Assembly: GCF_900104695.1 (NCBI RefSeq)
Contig: NZ_FNSW01000001.1
Span: 4,148,001-4,212,000 of the forward strand
Source of the DNA: Paenibacillus sp. GP183
Lineage (GTDB): Bacteria > Bacillota > Bacilli > Paenibacillales > NBRC-103111
Length of the DNA stretch: 64,000 bases
Direction: 5' to 3'
Shown: piece after piece, positions 23,737 through 32,814 of the stretch
How positions within the stretch are numbered: the first letter of the stretch is position 1
Layout: each line of letters starts with the position of its first letter
The notes under the pieces: generated by a model
Database searches by the model: none
Told to the model about the DNA's origin: nothing
Seen by the model: the letters and a program-made list of their open reading frames with translations, nothing else
Position numbers and translations under genes: made by a program

Positions 23737-25911
23737 TTATCGTTTACCGCGACTTCCACCGCGTGGGCTTCCACCACGCTTACCATTTGGATTAGCGCGG
23801 TCACCGCCAGAATCCGATCTTCCGTTACGAGTTCCACGTTCGGTGGAGGCGCTGGCATAGCCTCCGCGTCCAGTACGCTCACGATTCTCATTGGCATAGG
23901 GACTGTATCCACCGCGAACTCGACCTTCGTTAGGGGTGGAGGTCCGCTTCCCACGAGCCCCGCTTTCGCCATTGCCTTCGGCATTTGCATTTCGCGATTC
24001 GCGCATACCAGCGCCATTCCCGCGAGCCAAACGCTCACCTGCACTTGCGAAAGGAGCGCGATCACCGCCCGTGCTTGCCCCGCGTGTTCCACGCTCGCCC
24101 ACACCAAACCCGCGCTCCCCGCGCTCACTGCCTGCACTAGCCCCGCGCTCACCACCCGCACTAGCCCCGCGTGTTCCACGCTCGCCCGTACCAAACCCGC
24201 GCGCCCCGCGCTCACTGCCTGCACTAGCCCCGCGCTCACCACCCGCACCAGCCCCGCGTGTTTCACGCTCGCCCGCACCAAACCTGCGCGTCCCGCGTTC
24301 ACCGCCTGCACTCGCTGCCCGCGCCCCGCGCTCACGCACACTTTCTCCCCGCGCCCCGCGCTCACGCACACTTTCTCCCCGCGCTCCACGCTCACTCGCA
24401 TTTGCCCCACGCACCGCACGCGCATCTCCCGTACTTGCACCACGCACCCCGCGCTCACGCACACTTTCTCCCCGCGCCCCACGCACATCGCCTGCACTAG
24501 CTTCACGTGTGCCACGTCCACCTCGCTGACTGCCCGCTCTTTCTCCACGCTCACTCGCATTTGCTCCTCGCGTCCCGCGCCCGGTCGCACTTGCCCCACG
24601 AACCCCGCGCTCATTGCCCGCACCAGCACCACTTGTGCCACGCCCAGCACGCTCACTGCTTGCACCTTTTCGAGCTCCGAGGTCGCCATTGCCTGGGACT
24701 TTGCTTCCTCGGCCGCTTTCGGTTCCTCTTCCAAAGCCGCCTTTACGTCTGGGACCCGCTGCATCATCCATATAAGCTTCATCGCTGCGATCACGTCTTG
24801 GCGAGCCGCCTTGGCGTCGAAGGTTCATTCGGATGCCATTTTCGATCAGCTCAAGGTTGTACATATCTCTCGGAGTAGCAAAAGTTACCGCGACCCCCGT
24901 TTCGCCTGCGCGTCCAGTACGGCCGATTCGGTGAATGTAACTCTCCGCATCCTGCGGAATATCGTAGTTGAACACATGGGTAACACCCTCAACATCTAAT
25001 CCGCGTGCCGCTATGTCTGTAGCTACGAGGAACTCGATTTTTGCATCCCGAAACCGTTTCATCACTTGTTCACGTTTCGCTTGTGATAAATCGCCATGAA
25101 GCTCATCAGATGCATAGCCCAGCTCCTGTAAAGCTTCATTTAATGCGCTGGCTCTGCGCTTGGTCCGGCAAAAAATCATAGCCAAATAGGGCTTGTATTG
25201 TTCAATCGCTCGAATTAAGGCGTCCTGCTTTTCCCGATCAGACACCTGCACCAGCACTTGCTCGATCTCTTCTAATGTAACCTGTTTGGCCGCAATTTGA
25301 ATCTCCTGAGGCTCCTTCATAAACCTCTTGGCCAAGCTTCTTACCTGATCCGGCATTGTTGCAGAGAACAGGAGTGTCTGCCTTTGCGAAGAAGTTTGCA
25401 CGATAATTTCTTCGACCTCTTTTAAAAAACCCATATGCAGCATTTGATCCGCCTCGTCCAGAACGAGCATATTCAGCTTGTAGAATTCTACAGATCCTCG
25501 GCGCAGATGATCAAGCAGCCTTCCAGGTGTTCCTACTACTATATGTATGCTTTTTTGCAGCTTTTTCAGCTGCCGTTCCACATCTTGTCCGCCATATGCT
25601 GCCAATACCTTGGCACCGACGAGAGGAGCGAGTTTATTCAACTCACTGCTTATTTGGATGGCCAACTCTCTCGTCGGGGTAAGGATCAATGCTTGTACAT
25701 GGTCTTTTTCCACATCGATTCGCTCAAGCATCGGGAGTACGAAGGCCAATGTTTTTCCGGTTCCGGTTTGTGCCTGCCCGATTACATCCGTACCTGAAAG
25801 TAATGCGGGAATGGCCTTTTTTTGTATTGGAGTGGGCTCTACCAGCCCAGATTCTTGTAAGCTTTGGACCAACCGTTCTCTAATTCCTAATGATGCAAAT
25901 CCGTTTGACAT
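23737..25911 (-). CDS. DEAD-box RNA helicase with long RG-rich C-terminal tail
   Basis: The 724-residue protein has a complete helicase core in residues 1-370: Q motif (PTPIQ), Walker A AQTGTGKT, PTRELA, TPGRL, DEAD, SAT, ARGLD and HRIGRTGR. It is of the CshA/RhlE group that unwinds RNA during ribosome assembly, mRNA decay or cold growth. Residues from about 376 onward are a low-complexity, Gly/Arg/Glu/Ala tail of about 350 residues built of GERGxRG units, ending GGSPRGGSRGKR. Typical Bacillus homologues have tails of 50-150 residues, so this one is unusually long. The ATG at 25911 begins the conserved core. RNA binding by the tail is inference. Confidence 0.93.
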   Translation of the reverse strand: MSNGFASLGIRERLVQSLQESGLVEPTPIQKKAIPALLSGTDVIGQAQTGTGKTLAFVLPMLERIDVEKDHVQALILTPTRELAIQISSELNKLAPLVGAKVLAAYGGQDVERQLKKLQKSIHIVVGTPGRLLDHLRRGSVEFYKLNMLVLDEADQMLHMGFLKEVEEIIVQTSSQRQTLLFSATMPDQVRSLAKRFMKEPQEIQIAAKQVTLEEIEQVLVQVSDREKQDALIRAIEQYKPYLAMIFCRTKRRASALNEALQELGYASDELHGDLSQAKREQVMKRFRDAKIEFLVATDIAARGLDVEGVTHVFNYDIPQDAESYIHRIGRTGRAGETGVAVTFATPRDMYNLELIENGIRMNLRRQGGSPRRDRSDEAYMDDAAGPRRKGGFGRGTESGRGSKVPGNGDLGARKGASSERAGRGTSGAGAGNERGVRGASATGRGTRGANASERGERAGSQRGGRGTREASAGDVRGARGESVRERGVRGASTGDARAVRGANASERGARGESVRERGARGESVRERGARAASAGGERGTRRFGAGERETRGAGAGGERGASAGSERGARGFGTGERGTRGASAGGERGASAGSERGERGFGVGERGTRGASTGGDRAPFASAGERLARGNGAGMRESRNANAEGNGESGARGKRTSTPNEGRVRGGYSPYANENRERTGRGGYASASTERGTRNGRSDSGGDRANPNGKRGGSPRGGSRGKR
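23740..24800 (-). repeat. GC-rich degenerate tandem repeat encoding the helicase RG-rich tail
   Basis: The DNA repeats units that read GERGxRG with spacer AGA/ASAGSE. A 28-29-residue unit (GTGERGTRGASAGG-type) occurs about three times in succession at roughly 24050-24300, and ESVRERGARG repeats lie at 24320-24480. Purine skew and absence of stops create long spurious frames on both strands here. Confidence 0.8.
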
Positions 25912-26020
25912 AACAATAAGCCAGCTCCCTGTTCCTGCGTATTAAAGAATATCCCTCCATTCTACAGCACGCAGAGGAAAAATAAAACAATGGTCGGCTT
26001 CGCAGCAGGAGTTATCCGGG

Positions 26021-26701
26021 TCAGTCCTTCAACACCTGAGCAGTCCCAAATACTTTGGTTACAGATTGGTTGAAGGGGGTAAGGTAGGGTAACAGGGAGT
26101 TACCGCTCCAACTTTCCCTTGCATAGCCGTGCATTTCATTAATGAAGTCCCGGTTAGCAGAAATGTACACATCCATCAGGCGCGGCTCCAAATAACGGAT
26201 TTTTTCGGCAATTTGCTGCTTGAATCGATGGGATAGTTGATCATGGTGCTTAGCTGTTTCATAATTGTTGACACCGATATTCAATTTCGAAGGATCCATT
26301 GCATCCGTATGAGGCGCATGAGGATTATACAAGCCGCGATTTGCTCCTGTAAGGTTTGTTTCCCGTTCACTGCCTTTGGTGCCTATTGCAGTATTGTCGA
26401 TTTGAATGGCTACATAAGCATTTTGGTCCGTCAGCATCACAATCGCAGTATTCACTCCATTCAGCGCAGCTACCTGGTTCGATAAAAATTGGCTGAATTC
26501 CAGCTTATTATTATTATGAGTAACGGGTCCATAAAGCTGCCCAGTCTGGTAAGCCCGTTCCGTATCCACTGCATTTTCATGCGGAGAACCAAAGCTGTGG
26601 GTGTCCGGCATTGTCCCGTATTTCTTCCCCGCATCACTACAAGCGGATATAAGGAGCAGCAGGAATAGAGAGACCAACCATACGCGTTTTGAAAAGCTCA
26701 T
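26021..26701 (-). CDS. YhcN/YlaJ-family sporulation lipoprotein
   Basis: This protein of about 226 residues has a lipoprotein signal peptide (VWLVSLFLLLLISAC, lipobox ISAC, Cys near 22). The domain that follows contains the family features VAALNGVNTAIVMLTDQNAYVAIQID and the RYLEPRLMDVYISANRDFINEMHGYA segment. The family is found in spore-forming Bacillales; relatives sit in the spore inner membrane region and influence germination. A longer frame extends to 26842, but AGGAGGCTTGTCGA lies just before the ATG at 26701. It is divergent from the cytochrome oxidase operon. Confidence 0.86.
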   Translation of the reverse strand: MSFSKRVWLVSLFLLLLISACSDAGKKYGTMPDTHSFGSPHENAVDTERAYQTGQLYGPVTHNNNKLEFSQFLSNQVAALNGVNTAIVMLTDQNAYVAIQIDNTAIGTKGSERETNLTGANRGLYNPHAPHTDAMDPSKLNIGVNNYETAKHHDQLSHRFKQQIAEKIRYLEPRLMDVYISANRDFINEMHGYARESWSGNSLLPYLTPFNQSVTKVFGTAQVLKD

Positions 26702-26881
26702 TCGACAAGCCTCCTGTTTCGACTTCTTTTTCCTAGGATGGTACTTCGCTTCATAATATATTCGATGGATAATAATCCAGCTTTTGTGAATAATGTTGAT
26801 TGAATAAGACAATATAAAATCAACGCAAAAACATTGATGCAAAGCCTTTATAAGAACAATTTGTGAACTCGTCTACAGCGA

Positions 26882-26910
26882 TTGACAAAAAGTTTTATCG
26901 AATTTATAGT
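26882..26910 (+). promoter_or_regulatory. Predicted sigma-A promoter of the cta operon
   Basis: TTGACA at 26882-26887, exactly 17 bases, then TATAGT at 26905-26910. It lies 80 bases before the ctaC start. A second TTGACA at 26933 has a poorer -10 partner. Confidence 0.65.
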
Positions 26911-26990
26911 TAATAAAGTGTGATTAGGTACATTGACAATGGCGAGTTTTGTGTGGTAAAAATATTGTTTTAAAAAGTGGGGTTGATACA

Positions 26991-28007
26991 ATGATTCGAT
27001 CGAAAAAGTTCTGGCGTCTAATACCCCTTTTTGCGGTAATGGCGTTCCTGCTGACTGCGTGCGGAAACCCAACTCTGTCTGCTCTAGAACCCAAAGGCCC
27101 AGTAGCCAAAGAACAGCTATATTTAATGAAATTAAGTCTCTCTATCATGATTTTGGTTGTGGTAGTGGTTTTCGCTATTTATTTATTCGTTTTAGTTCGT
27201 TTTAGGGCGCGTAAGGGCCAAACGGACCTGCCTAAGCAAGTGGAAGGCAATCATGTCTTGGAGATCATCTGGACTGTCATTCCGATCTTGCTTCTTTTGG
27301 TGCTTGCTGTACCGACTGTATCTTATACTTTCAAGCACTCGGCCGATCACACCAAAGACCAGAATGCCGTACATATCAAAGTCACAGCACATCAATTCTG
27401 GTGGCAGTTTGAATATCCGGACCTAGGCATTCAAACCGCTCAGGACCTGGTTATCCCTACGAATAAAACCATTGCGCTTGAACTTGTATCTGCAGACGTG
27501 AACCATGCTTTCTGGGTGCCTTCCCTTGCAGGTAAGGTAGATACAAACCCGGGTATTAGGAACACACTTTATTTGCAAGCAGATGAAGTAGCACTCTTTC
27601 AAGGAAAGTGTGCTGAGCTTTGCGGTGCCTCCCATGCTTTGATGGACTTTAAAGTCAACGCCAAATCACCAGCTGATTTTGACGCTTGGGCGCAGAAGAT
27701 GAAAACTCCTTCAACTGTGCCGGCATCAGCTCAAGCCGGACAGCAGTTGTTTAAAGATAACTGCATGGCTTGCCATGCAGTTGATGTTGGCGGATTAGGC
27801 CTTGGGCCTAATTTGAACGGATTCGGTGATCGTTCCAAGGTAGCTGGTGTTTTGGACCACACACCTGAAAATATTGCTTTATGGATCAAGAATCCTCAGG
27901 ATCAAAAGCCTGGTAATAAAATGCCCGCTTTCGGCAAAGCGGCCGGCGGCAGTCTGGATGATGCTCAAATTAATCAACTTGTCCAATATCTACAGAGCTT
28001 GAAATAA
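26991..28007 (+). CDS. ctaC: Cytochrome c oxidase subunit II with fused cytochrome c (caa3 type)
   Basis: This lipoprotein of about 338 residues (lipobox LTAC near residue 21) has two membrane helices and an extracytoplasmic cupredoxin domain. It carries the CuA site (CAELCGASHALM, about residue 206) and a C-terminal cytochrome c domain with CMACH (about 258) and distal Met in NKMPAFG. It receives electrons and passes them to subunit I. The frame extends to 26949, but the ATG at 26991 (GTGGGG upstream) begins a proper signal peptide. It is the first gene of ctaCDEFG. Confidence 0.95.
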   Translation: MIRSKKFWRLIPLFAVMAFLLTACGNPTLSALEPKGPVAKEQLYLMKLSLSIMILVVVVVFAIYLFVLVRFRARKGQTDLPKQVEGNHVLEIIWTVIPILLLLVLAVPTVSYTFKHSADHTKDQNAVHIKVTAHQFWWQFEYPDLGIQTAQDLVIPTNKTIALELVSADVNHAFWVPSLAGKVDTNPGIRNTLYLQADEVALFQGKCAELCGASHALMDFKVNAKSPADFDAWAQKMKTPSTVPASAQAGQQLFKDNCMACHAVDVGGLGLGPNLNGFGDRSKVAGVLDHTPENIALWIKNPQDQKPGNKMPAFGKAAGGSLDDAQINQLVQYLQSLK

Positions 28008-28031
28008 AGAACGGTAAAGGAGGTAAATACA

Positions 28032-29882
28032 TTGGCTCATACTCACACAGCTAAAGGATACAGCGGTCTAATGGATTGGATTACAACTGTAGACCATAAG
28101 AAAATCGGCATTCTGTATCTGCTGGCAAGCGGCTTTTTCTTCCTTGTCGGAGGTTTCGAAGCCATTCTGATTCGAATCCAGCTTGCTTTTCCCAATCAGC
28201 ACATTTTTGTCGGAGACACCTTTAATCAATTAACTACGATGCATGGAACAACGATGATTTTCTTCGCGGCGATGCCAGCCATCTTTGCTTTCATGAATGC
28301 GATCGTTCCTTTGCAAATTGGAGCAAGGGATGTTGCTTTCCCGTTCGTGAATGCGCTTGGCTTTTGGTTATTCTTCGTCGGCGGTATTCTGATGAATACC
28401 AGCTGGTTTTTGGGCGGAGCGCCTGATGCCGGTTGGACCGGATATGCTCCATTATCTTCAATTGCTGATAATGCCGGTAACTTTAAAGGTACTGACTTTT
28501 ATGTGTTAGGCCTGCAGATCGCAGGTATCGGAACATTGATCGGCGGTATTAACTTCTTGGTTACGATTATTAACATGCGCGCACCGGGTATGACTTATAT
28601 GCGGATGCCGATGTTTACCTGGACTGCACTTATCACTTCAGGGTTGATACTTCTTGCTTTCCCGGCCATCACGGTTGCTTTGGTTGAATTGATGTTCGAC
28701 CGTATATTCAATGGAGCCTTCTTCGATGCGCCGCGAGGCGGTAATAACGTGTTATGGGAGCATTTATTCTGGATTTTCGGGCATCCCGAGGTTTACATCC
28801 TGATTCTCCCAGCTTTTGGTATTATTTCTGAAATCGTACCTACCTTCTCCAGAAAACGTTTGTTTGGATACAGCTCCATGGTGTTTGCAACTGTCTTAAT
28901 CGGTTTCCTTGGATTCATGGTTTGGGTTCATCATATGTTTACAGCCGGCCTTGGTCCTGTAGCGAACTCGATCTTTGCCATAGCAACGATGGCGATTGCT
29001 GTACCGACAGGCGTTAAGGTCTTTAACTGGTTGTTCACCCTTTGGGGAGGGCAAATCCAATTTAGCACTGCGAACATGTGGGCAACGGCTTTTATTCCAA
29101 CTTTCGTAATGGGAGGAACTACCGGGGTTATGCTGTCCATTCCCGCGGCAGACTTCCAATATCATGACACCTATTTCGTAGTCGCTCACTTTCACTATGT
29201 TATCGTAGGCGGCTTGGTGCTTGGATTATTCGCAGGAGCTTACTACTGGTGGCCAAAGATGTTTGGCCGCATGTTAAGCGAAACACTCGGAAAGATTCAT
29301 TTCTGGACCTTCTTCATTGGCTTCCATTTGACGTTCTTCCCTCAGCATTTCCTTGGTCTTATGGGTATGCCGAGACGGGTATTTACTTACCAGCCGGGCT
29401 TTGGACTCGAAGAAGGCAACTTTGTCAGTACGATAGGCGCTTTCTTGATGGGAATCGGAACGATTGTATTCTTTATCAACATTATCGTAACAGCCAGAAA
29501 ACCAGCCGATGCGCTTGCCGATCCTTGGGATGGACGGACGCTGGAGTGGGCCATATCCTCACCGGCTCCAGAGTATAACTTCAAGCAAACTCCACTGGTT
29601 CGCGGGTTGGATGCATTTTGGAAAGAGAAAATGGCAGGCAATAAGGAAATGACTCCGGCCGAACCGGTTGGATCGATCCATATGCCTTCGGGGTCCATCT
29701 TGCCTTTGGTTATGTCACTCGGCTTATTCATAGCCGGTTACGGGTTTATGTACCATACGTATTGGGTATCGGGCATTGGAATCGGCATCACCTTCATTGC
29801 CATGTTCCTTCGTTCCGTATATGATGATCACGGTTGGCACATTGAACCGGAAGAGCTTGAAGAGAAGGGGGTAAAGGTATGA
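28032..29882 (+). CDS. ctaD: Cytochrome c oxidase subunit I
   Basis: This 616-residue integral membrane protein is the catalytic haem-copper oxidase subunit. It contains the haem ligand region TTMHGTTMIFF, the CuB and Tyr site WIFGHPEVYILILPAFG, HHMF and the HDTYFVVAHFHYV ligands, plus extra C-terminal helices as in Bacillus CtaD. It reduces oxygen to water while pumping protons. The TTG start lies after AGGAGGT. It overlaps the ctaE start by four bases. Confidence 0.97.
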   Translation: MAHTHTAKGYSGLMDWITTVDHKKIGILYLLASGFFFLVGGFEAILIRIQLAFPNQHIFVGDTFNQLTTMHGTTMIFFAAMPAIFAFMNAIVPLQIGARDVAFPFVNALGFWLFFVGGILMNTSWFLGGAPDAGWTGYAPLSSIADNAGNFKGTDFYVLGLQIAGIGTLIGGINFLVTIINMRAPGMTYMRMPMFTWTALITSGLILLAFPAITVALVELMFDRIFNGAFFDAPRGGNNVLWEHLFWIFGHPEVYILILPAFGIISEIVPTFSRKRLFGYSSMVFATVLIGFLGFMVWVHHMFTAGLGPVANSIFAIATMAIAVPTGVKVFNWLFTLWGGQIQFSTANMWATAFIPTFVMGGTTGVMLSIPAADFQYHDTYFVVAHFHYVIVGGLVLGLFAGAYYWWPKMFGRMLSETLGKIHFWTFFIGFHLTFFPQHFLGLMGMPRRVFTYQPGFGLEEGNFVSTIGAFLMGIGTIVFFINIIVTARKPADALADPWDGRTLEWAISSPAPEYNFKQTPLVRGLDAFWKEKMAGNKEMTPAEPVGSIHMPSGSILPLVMSLGLFIAGYGFMYHTYWVSGIGIGITFIAMFLRSVYDDHGWHIEPEELEEKGVKV

Positions 29883-30502
29883 GTACCCATACACACGCTG
29901 CTAATGGCGCTTTGCCTGCACAGCCGGAAACGGCTACCCTCGAAGGCAAAAACAAGGTTCTTGGCTTTTGGCTGTTTTTAGGCGCTGAGGTGGTACTATT
30001 CGGCTGCTTATTCGCAACCTATATTGCACTTCGCAACCAGGTGCCTGAGGGCCCGACCGCTCAAGAATTATTTGATCTCAAAACCGTGGGATGGTCGACC
30101 TTCATCTTGTTAACAAGCAGCTTAACCAGCGTGCTTGCGATCATAGGCATGCACAAGCAAAAACTCGGTATGTTGTTATTCTGGTTAGCCGTTACTGTAC
30201 TTTTTGGATTATCGTTCCTTGGCTTGGAGATATATGAGTTCAATAAATATACTCAAGAAGGACACAAATTTGTCACCAGTGCATTCTCTACGTCTTTTTA
30301 TACACTAGTAGGATTTCATGGTGGACACGTTGCTTTTGGAGTAACCTGGATTACATTGCTGATCTTGCAAGGATTGAAAAAAGGCCTTACTGTTGTGACA
30401 GCTCCCAAGTTTTACGTTGCCGCGTTATACTGGCACTTTGTTGACTTGGTCTGGGTATTTATCTTCACGGTAGTATATTTGATGGGGAAGGTAGGTCACT
30501 AA
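29879..30502 (+). CDS. ctaE: Cytochrome c oxidase subunit III
   Basis: A 207-residue protein of five membrane helices (for example KVLGFWLFLGAEVVLFGCLFATY and GFHGGHVAFGVTWI, the family signature; WHFVDLVWVFIF). It stabilises subunit I during turnover. The start overlaps the ctaD stop (ATGA). Confidence 0.96.
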   Translation: MSTHTHAANGALPAQPETATLEGKNKVLGFWLFLGAEVVLFGCLFATYIALRNQVPEGPTAQELFDLKTVGWSTFILLTSSLTSVLAIIGMHKQKLGMLLFWLAVTVLFGLSFLGLEIYEFNKYTQEGHKFVTSAFSTSFYTLVGFHGGHVAFGVTWITLLILQGLKKGLTVVTAPKFYVAALYWHFVDLVWVFIFTVVYLMGKVGH

Positions 30503-30503
30503 G

Positions 30504-30821
30504 ATGAGTACTCATTCTGATGACACAGCCGCACCAAGCAAGCGTCAAAAACATGAATCACCGATGAACCATTATCTGTCTTACATTATGTCGATCCTGC
30601 TTACGATGTTGGCTTTTGCAGTTGTTATCTACGGCGGTCTGGATCGTTCCTTTATCCTGATTTTCATTGTTTCACTGGCGCTTGTCCAAGCCCTGATCCA
30701 GCTCTTGTTCTGGATGCATGCCAAGGAGCGGGGACATTTCATGCCACTATTGTTTTTGGGTGCAGGATTCTTTACAGCATTGACAGCTGTATTTGCAGCC
30801 GTATACTGGATGTGGTGGTAA
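30504..30821 (+). CDS. ctaF: Cytochrome c oxidase subunit IV
   Basis: A 105-residue protein with three predicted helices, HYLSYIMSILLTMLAFAVVI, FILIFIVSLALVQALIQLLFWMHAK and FFTALTAVFAAVYWMWW, matching the small subunit IV. It follows ctaE by one base and is followed by a hairpin that probably lowers transcription of ctaG. Confidence 0.93.
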   Translation: MSTHSDDTAAPSKRQKHESPMNHYLSYIMSILLTMLAFAVVIYGGLDRSFILIFIVSLALVQALIQLLFWMHAKERGHFMPLLFLGAGFFTALTAVFAAVYWMWW

Positions 30822-30826
30822 CAACT

Positions 30827-30869
30827 TAAAGAGGCGGCTTTGTTTGTACAAGGGGCCTCCTCTTTTTTT
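30827..30869 (+). terminator. Hairpin and T tract between ctaF and ctaG
   Basis: AAAGAGGC and GCCTCCTCTTT arms with a loop near 20 bases, then TTTTTTT. It probably acts as a partial terminator inside the operon. Confidence 0.65.
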
Positions 30870-30901
30870 CTTGAAAACATGGTTGGAAGGAGCTGGTAAT
30901 A

Positions 30902-31774
30902 ATGGATCCAATGTATCAAGCTGCAGGATTTTTTGATCTCTGGAATCCTGTGCTTTTGCTCTTGGTTGTAGTAGTTGGGTTTGTCTACAGTAAGCTTGCT
31001 AATGCCAATAAGGAATCAATCAAAGGTGCCGAGCCGGTAAGTTTGCGCCAAAGGCTAGCCTTTCATACAGGTTTGACGCTATTTTATATCGGGCAAGGCA
31101 GTCCAATCAACTATATCGGACATCACTATTTGTTTAGTATCCACATGCTGCAGCAAACGATTTTATATTTGACGGTGCCCATCTTTATATGGACGGGATT
31201 GCCGGAATGGATGCTCAGGCCTTTGGTTAAAAATCGGTCGGTGCATGCCTTGTTATCTTTCTTCACCAAGCCTTTAGTTGCTATATTCATGTTTAATGTC
31301 TTACTATCGATCTATCATATGCCGTTTATTATGGATAGCTTAATGAAGCACTCTTTATGGCTGCTTGGCTATCACTTGATACTCCTGATTACGGCGTTCC
31401 TCATGTGGTTCCCGGTGTTCTGTCCGCTGCCTGAACTCAATCGACTTAGTGATTTGAGGAAGATTGCGTATATCTTCGCTAACGGGGTTATGCTTACACC
31501 GGCCTGTGCTTTGATCATTTTTTCAGACACACTACTTTATGAAATGTATACCAATGTTACGGTGCCTTTTTCCCATTTATCCCCCTTAGACGATCAGCAG
31601 TTGGGCGGAGTCCTTATGAAGATTATTCAAGAAATTGTTTATGGTTCGGTGCTTGCGTATGTTTTCTTCAGATGGTACCGCAGGGAACGACTGAAGGAAC
31701 ATGATGATTATCCGCAAGGCTACGAGCCTCAAGAAGATATGAACACTCCTCCAGGTAACTGGAATCGGGCATAA
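30902..31774 (+). CDS. ctaG: Cytochrome c oxidase assembly factor CtaG (caa3 type)
   Basis: This 290-residue membrane protein has seven predicted helices and the family features FYIGQGSPINYIGHHYLFSIHM, LYLTVPIFIWTGLPEWML and HYxI-type His residues that suit copper handling. It helps form the CuB centre in caa3 oxidase. GGAAGGAGC precedes the ATG. It stands in the standard Bacillus order after ctaF. Confidence 0.94.
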   Translation: MDPMYQAAGFFDLWNPVLLLLVVVVGFVYSKLANANKESIKGAEPVSLRQRLAFHTGLTLFYIGQGSPINYIGHHYLFSIHMLQQTILYLTVPIFIWTGLPEWMLRPLVKNRSVHALLSFFTKPLVAIFMFNVLLSIYHMPFIMDSLMKHSLWLLGYHLILLITAFLMWFPVFCPLPELNRLSDLRKIAYIFANGVMLTPACALIIFSDTLLYEMYTNVTVPFSHLSPLDDQQLGGVLMKIIQEIVYGSVLAYVFFRWYRRERLKEHDDYPQGYEPQEDMNTPPGNWNRA

Positions 31775-31788
31775 GGACGGGATCTTTG

Positions 31789-32244
31789 ATGTATCTATTG
31801 CCAACAATCAGCACATTATTCATTGTGATAAGCGCCATATTCGTCGGCTTCGGCTGGTACCATATTCTTAAAGGCAACCGCAAAACGCATCAAAGGTTGA
31901 TGGTAACAGGTGCTGTTTTTGCGCTAGCCTTCTTTATTATTTACGTGTCCAGAACACTGTTCGAGGGCAACACATCTTTTGGCGGACCGGAAAGCTTGAA
32001 GCTTCCGTACCATCTCTTCTTATTCTTCCATATCACTTTGGCTACGGTCGGCGGTGTACTAGGGTTGATAACCCTGTGGCTGGCTTACAAACAGAGATTC
32101 TTTAAGCATCGAAGATTCGGACGCGTCGCGGCTGTGATTTGGCTGCTGACTGCACCAACGGGTGTATTGGTGTATGTGCTCCTGTATATTCTTTATCCAG
32201 GCGGACAAACGAAACCGGTCATTGATGCGATATTCGGTCTTTAA
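31789..32244 (+). CDS. DUF420 (YozB-type) membrane protein
   Basis: This protein of about 151 residues has four helices and family features FVGFGWYHILKGNRKTHQRLM, TLFEGNTSFGG and LFFHITLATVGGVLGLITLWLAY. DUF420 genes often lie behind cytochrome oxidase operons, and a role in oxidase assembly is suspected but unproven. The ATG at 31789 is preferred over the TTG three bases earlier. The terminator at 32251 closes the operon. Confidence 0.88.
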   Translation: MYLLPTISTLFIVISAIFVGFGWYHILKGNRKTHQRLMVTGAVFALAFFIIYVSRTLFEGNTSFGGPESLKLPYHLFLFFHITLATVGGVLGLITLWLAYKQRFFKHRRFGRVAAVIWLLTAPTGVLVYVLLYILYPGGQTKPVIDAIFGL

Positions 32245-32250
32245 TCAAGC

Positions 32251-32283
32251 GTTCTTGTGATATTATCACAAGGACTTTTTTTG
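32251..32283 (+). terminator. Terminator of the cta operon
   Basis: GTTCTTGTGAT and ATCACAAGGAC arms around ATT, then a T run. Confidence 0.9.
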
Positions 32284-32454
32284 TCTTTTTCGCAAAATTC
32301 AAAGGATTGACAGAACCACGACTAAACCATTAGCTATTTGGCTAGTGGTATTTTTATTTCATTTCGTTAACTTTTTATTATCGTTTATGATGTAAGTTCA
32401 CGTTAATTTGCGGCCAAAAAAAACCGAAAACATCTGAGGTGTTACAAATAACGT

Positions 32455-32577
32455 GAATTATAAGCAGGTGAAAGCAGTAGACGGGCTAAATATGACGATA
32501 CAAAAGAATTATTGGGGAACGCGTGAGACCTGGATGCTTTAGCATTTATCGCAATGTCGGCTCGATTATACGTTAGT
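32455..32577 (+). pseudogene. Relic of a BcrA-type ABC transporter ATPase
   Basis: Frame 1 from 32455 reads YKQVKAVDGLNMTIQKN, the usual sequence just before the Walker A of BcrA-type ATPases, and then runs into a stop with no P-loop. Thirty bases on, another frame reads YRNVGSII, the Q-loop-proximal segment of the same family, before a stop. The stretch between, including Walker A, is gone. The remaining bases from 32284 to 32814 hold no other gene; a hairpin lies at 32646. Confidence 0.55.
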
Positions 32578-32645
32578 TGAGTGAGGTTTATAAATACAAG
32601 CTTGTAACAAGTACTTCAAAACTTATTTGTATTTTATATTTCACA

Positions 32646-32680
32646 AAAAAACCAGCCACCCTTTGAGTTTGCTGGTTTCT
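32646..32680. terminator. Orphan hairpin
   Basis: AAACCAGC and GCTGGTTT arms around a 14-base loop. It may be the leftover terminator of a lost gene. Confidence 0.55.
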
Positions 32681-32814
32681 TGAACTTCAAAACTTTATTG
32701 TCGCCAAATATATCATTGTAGGATTTTGGTGATCGCCTATTTATTTGGGATGGAGGAAATTAGATGAATGAACCCTTCCTTGCTCCTGACTAAAGCATTA
32801 CTTTGTAACCGTCA

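Noticed and set aside
24000-24700. Regularly spaced GC-rich repeats suggestive of a CRISPR array
   Set aside because: The repeats are coding, degenerate, without unique spacers of uniform length, and in frame with the helicase.
23547-24999. Long open frames on both strands overlapping the helicase tail (about 415 residues on the minus strand, 437 and 197 on the plus strand)
   Set aside because: They follow from the purine-skewed GC-rich repeat, have no ribosome site at plausible starts and no recognisable domain; the helicase frame continues a bona fide core.
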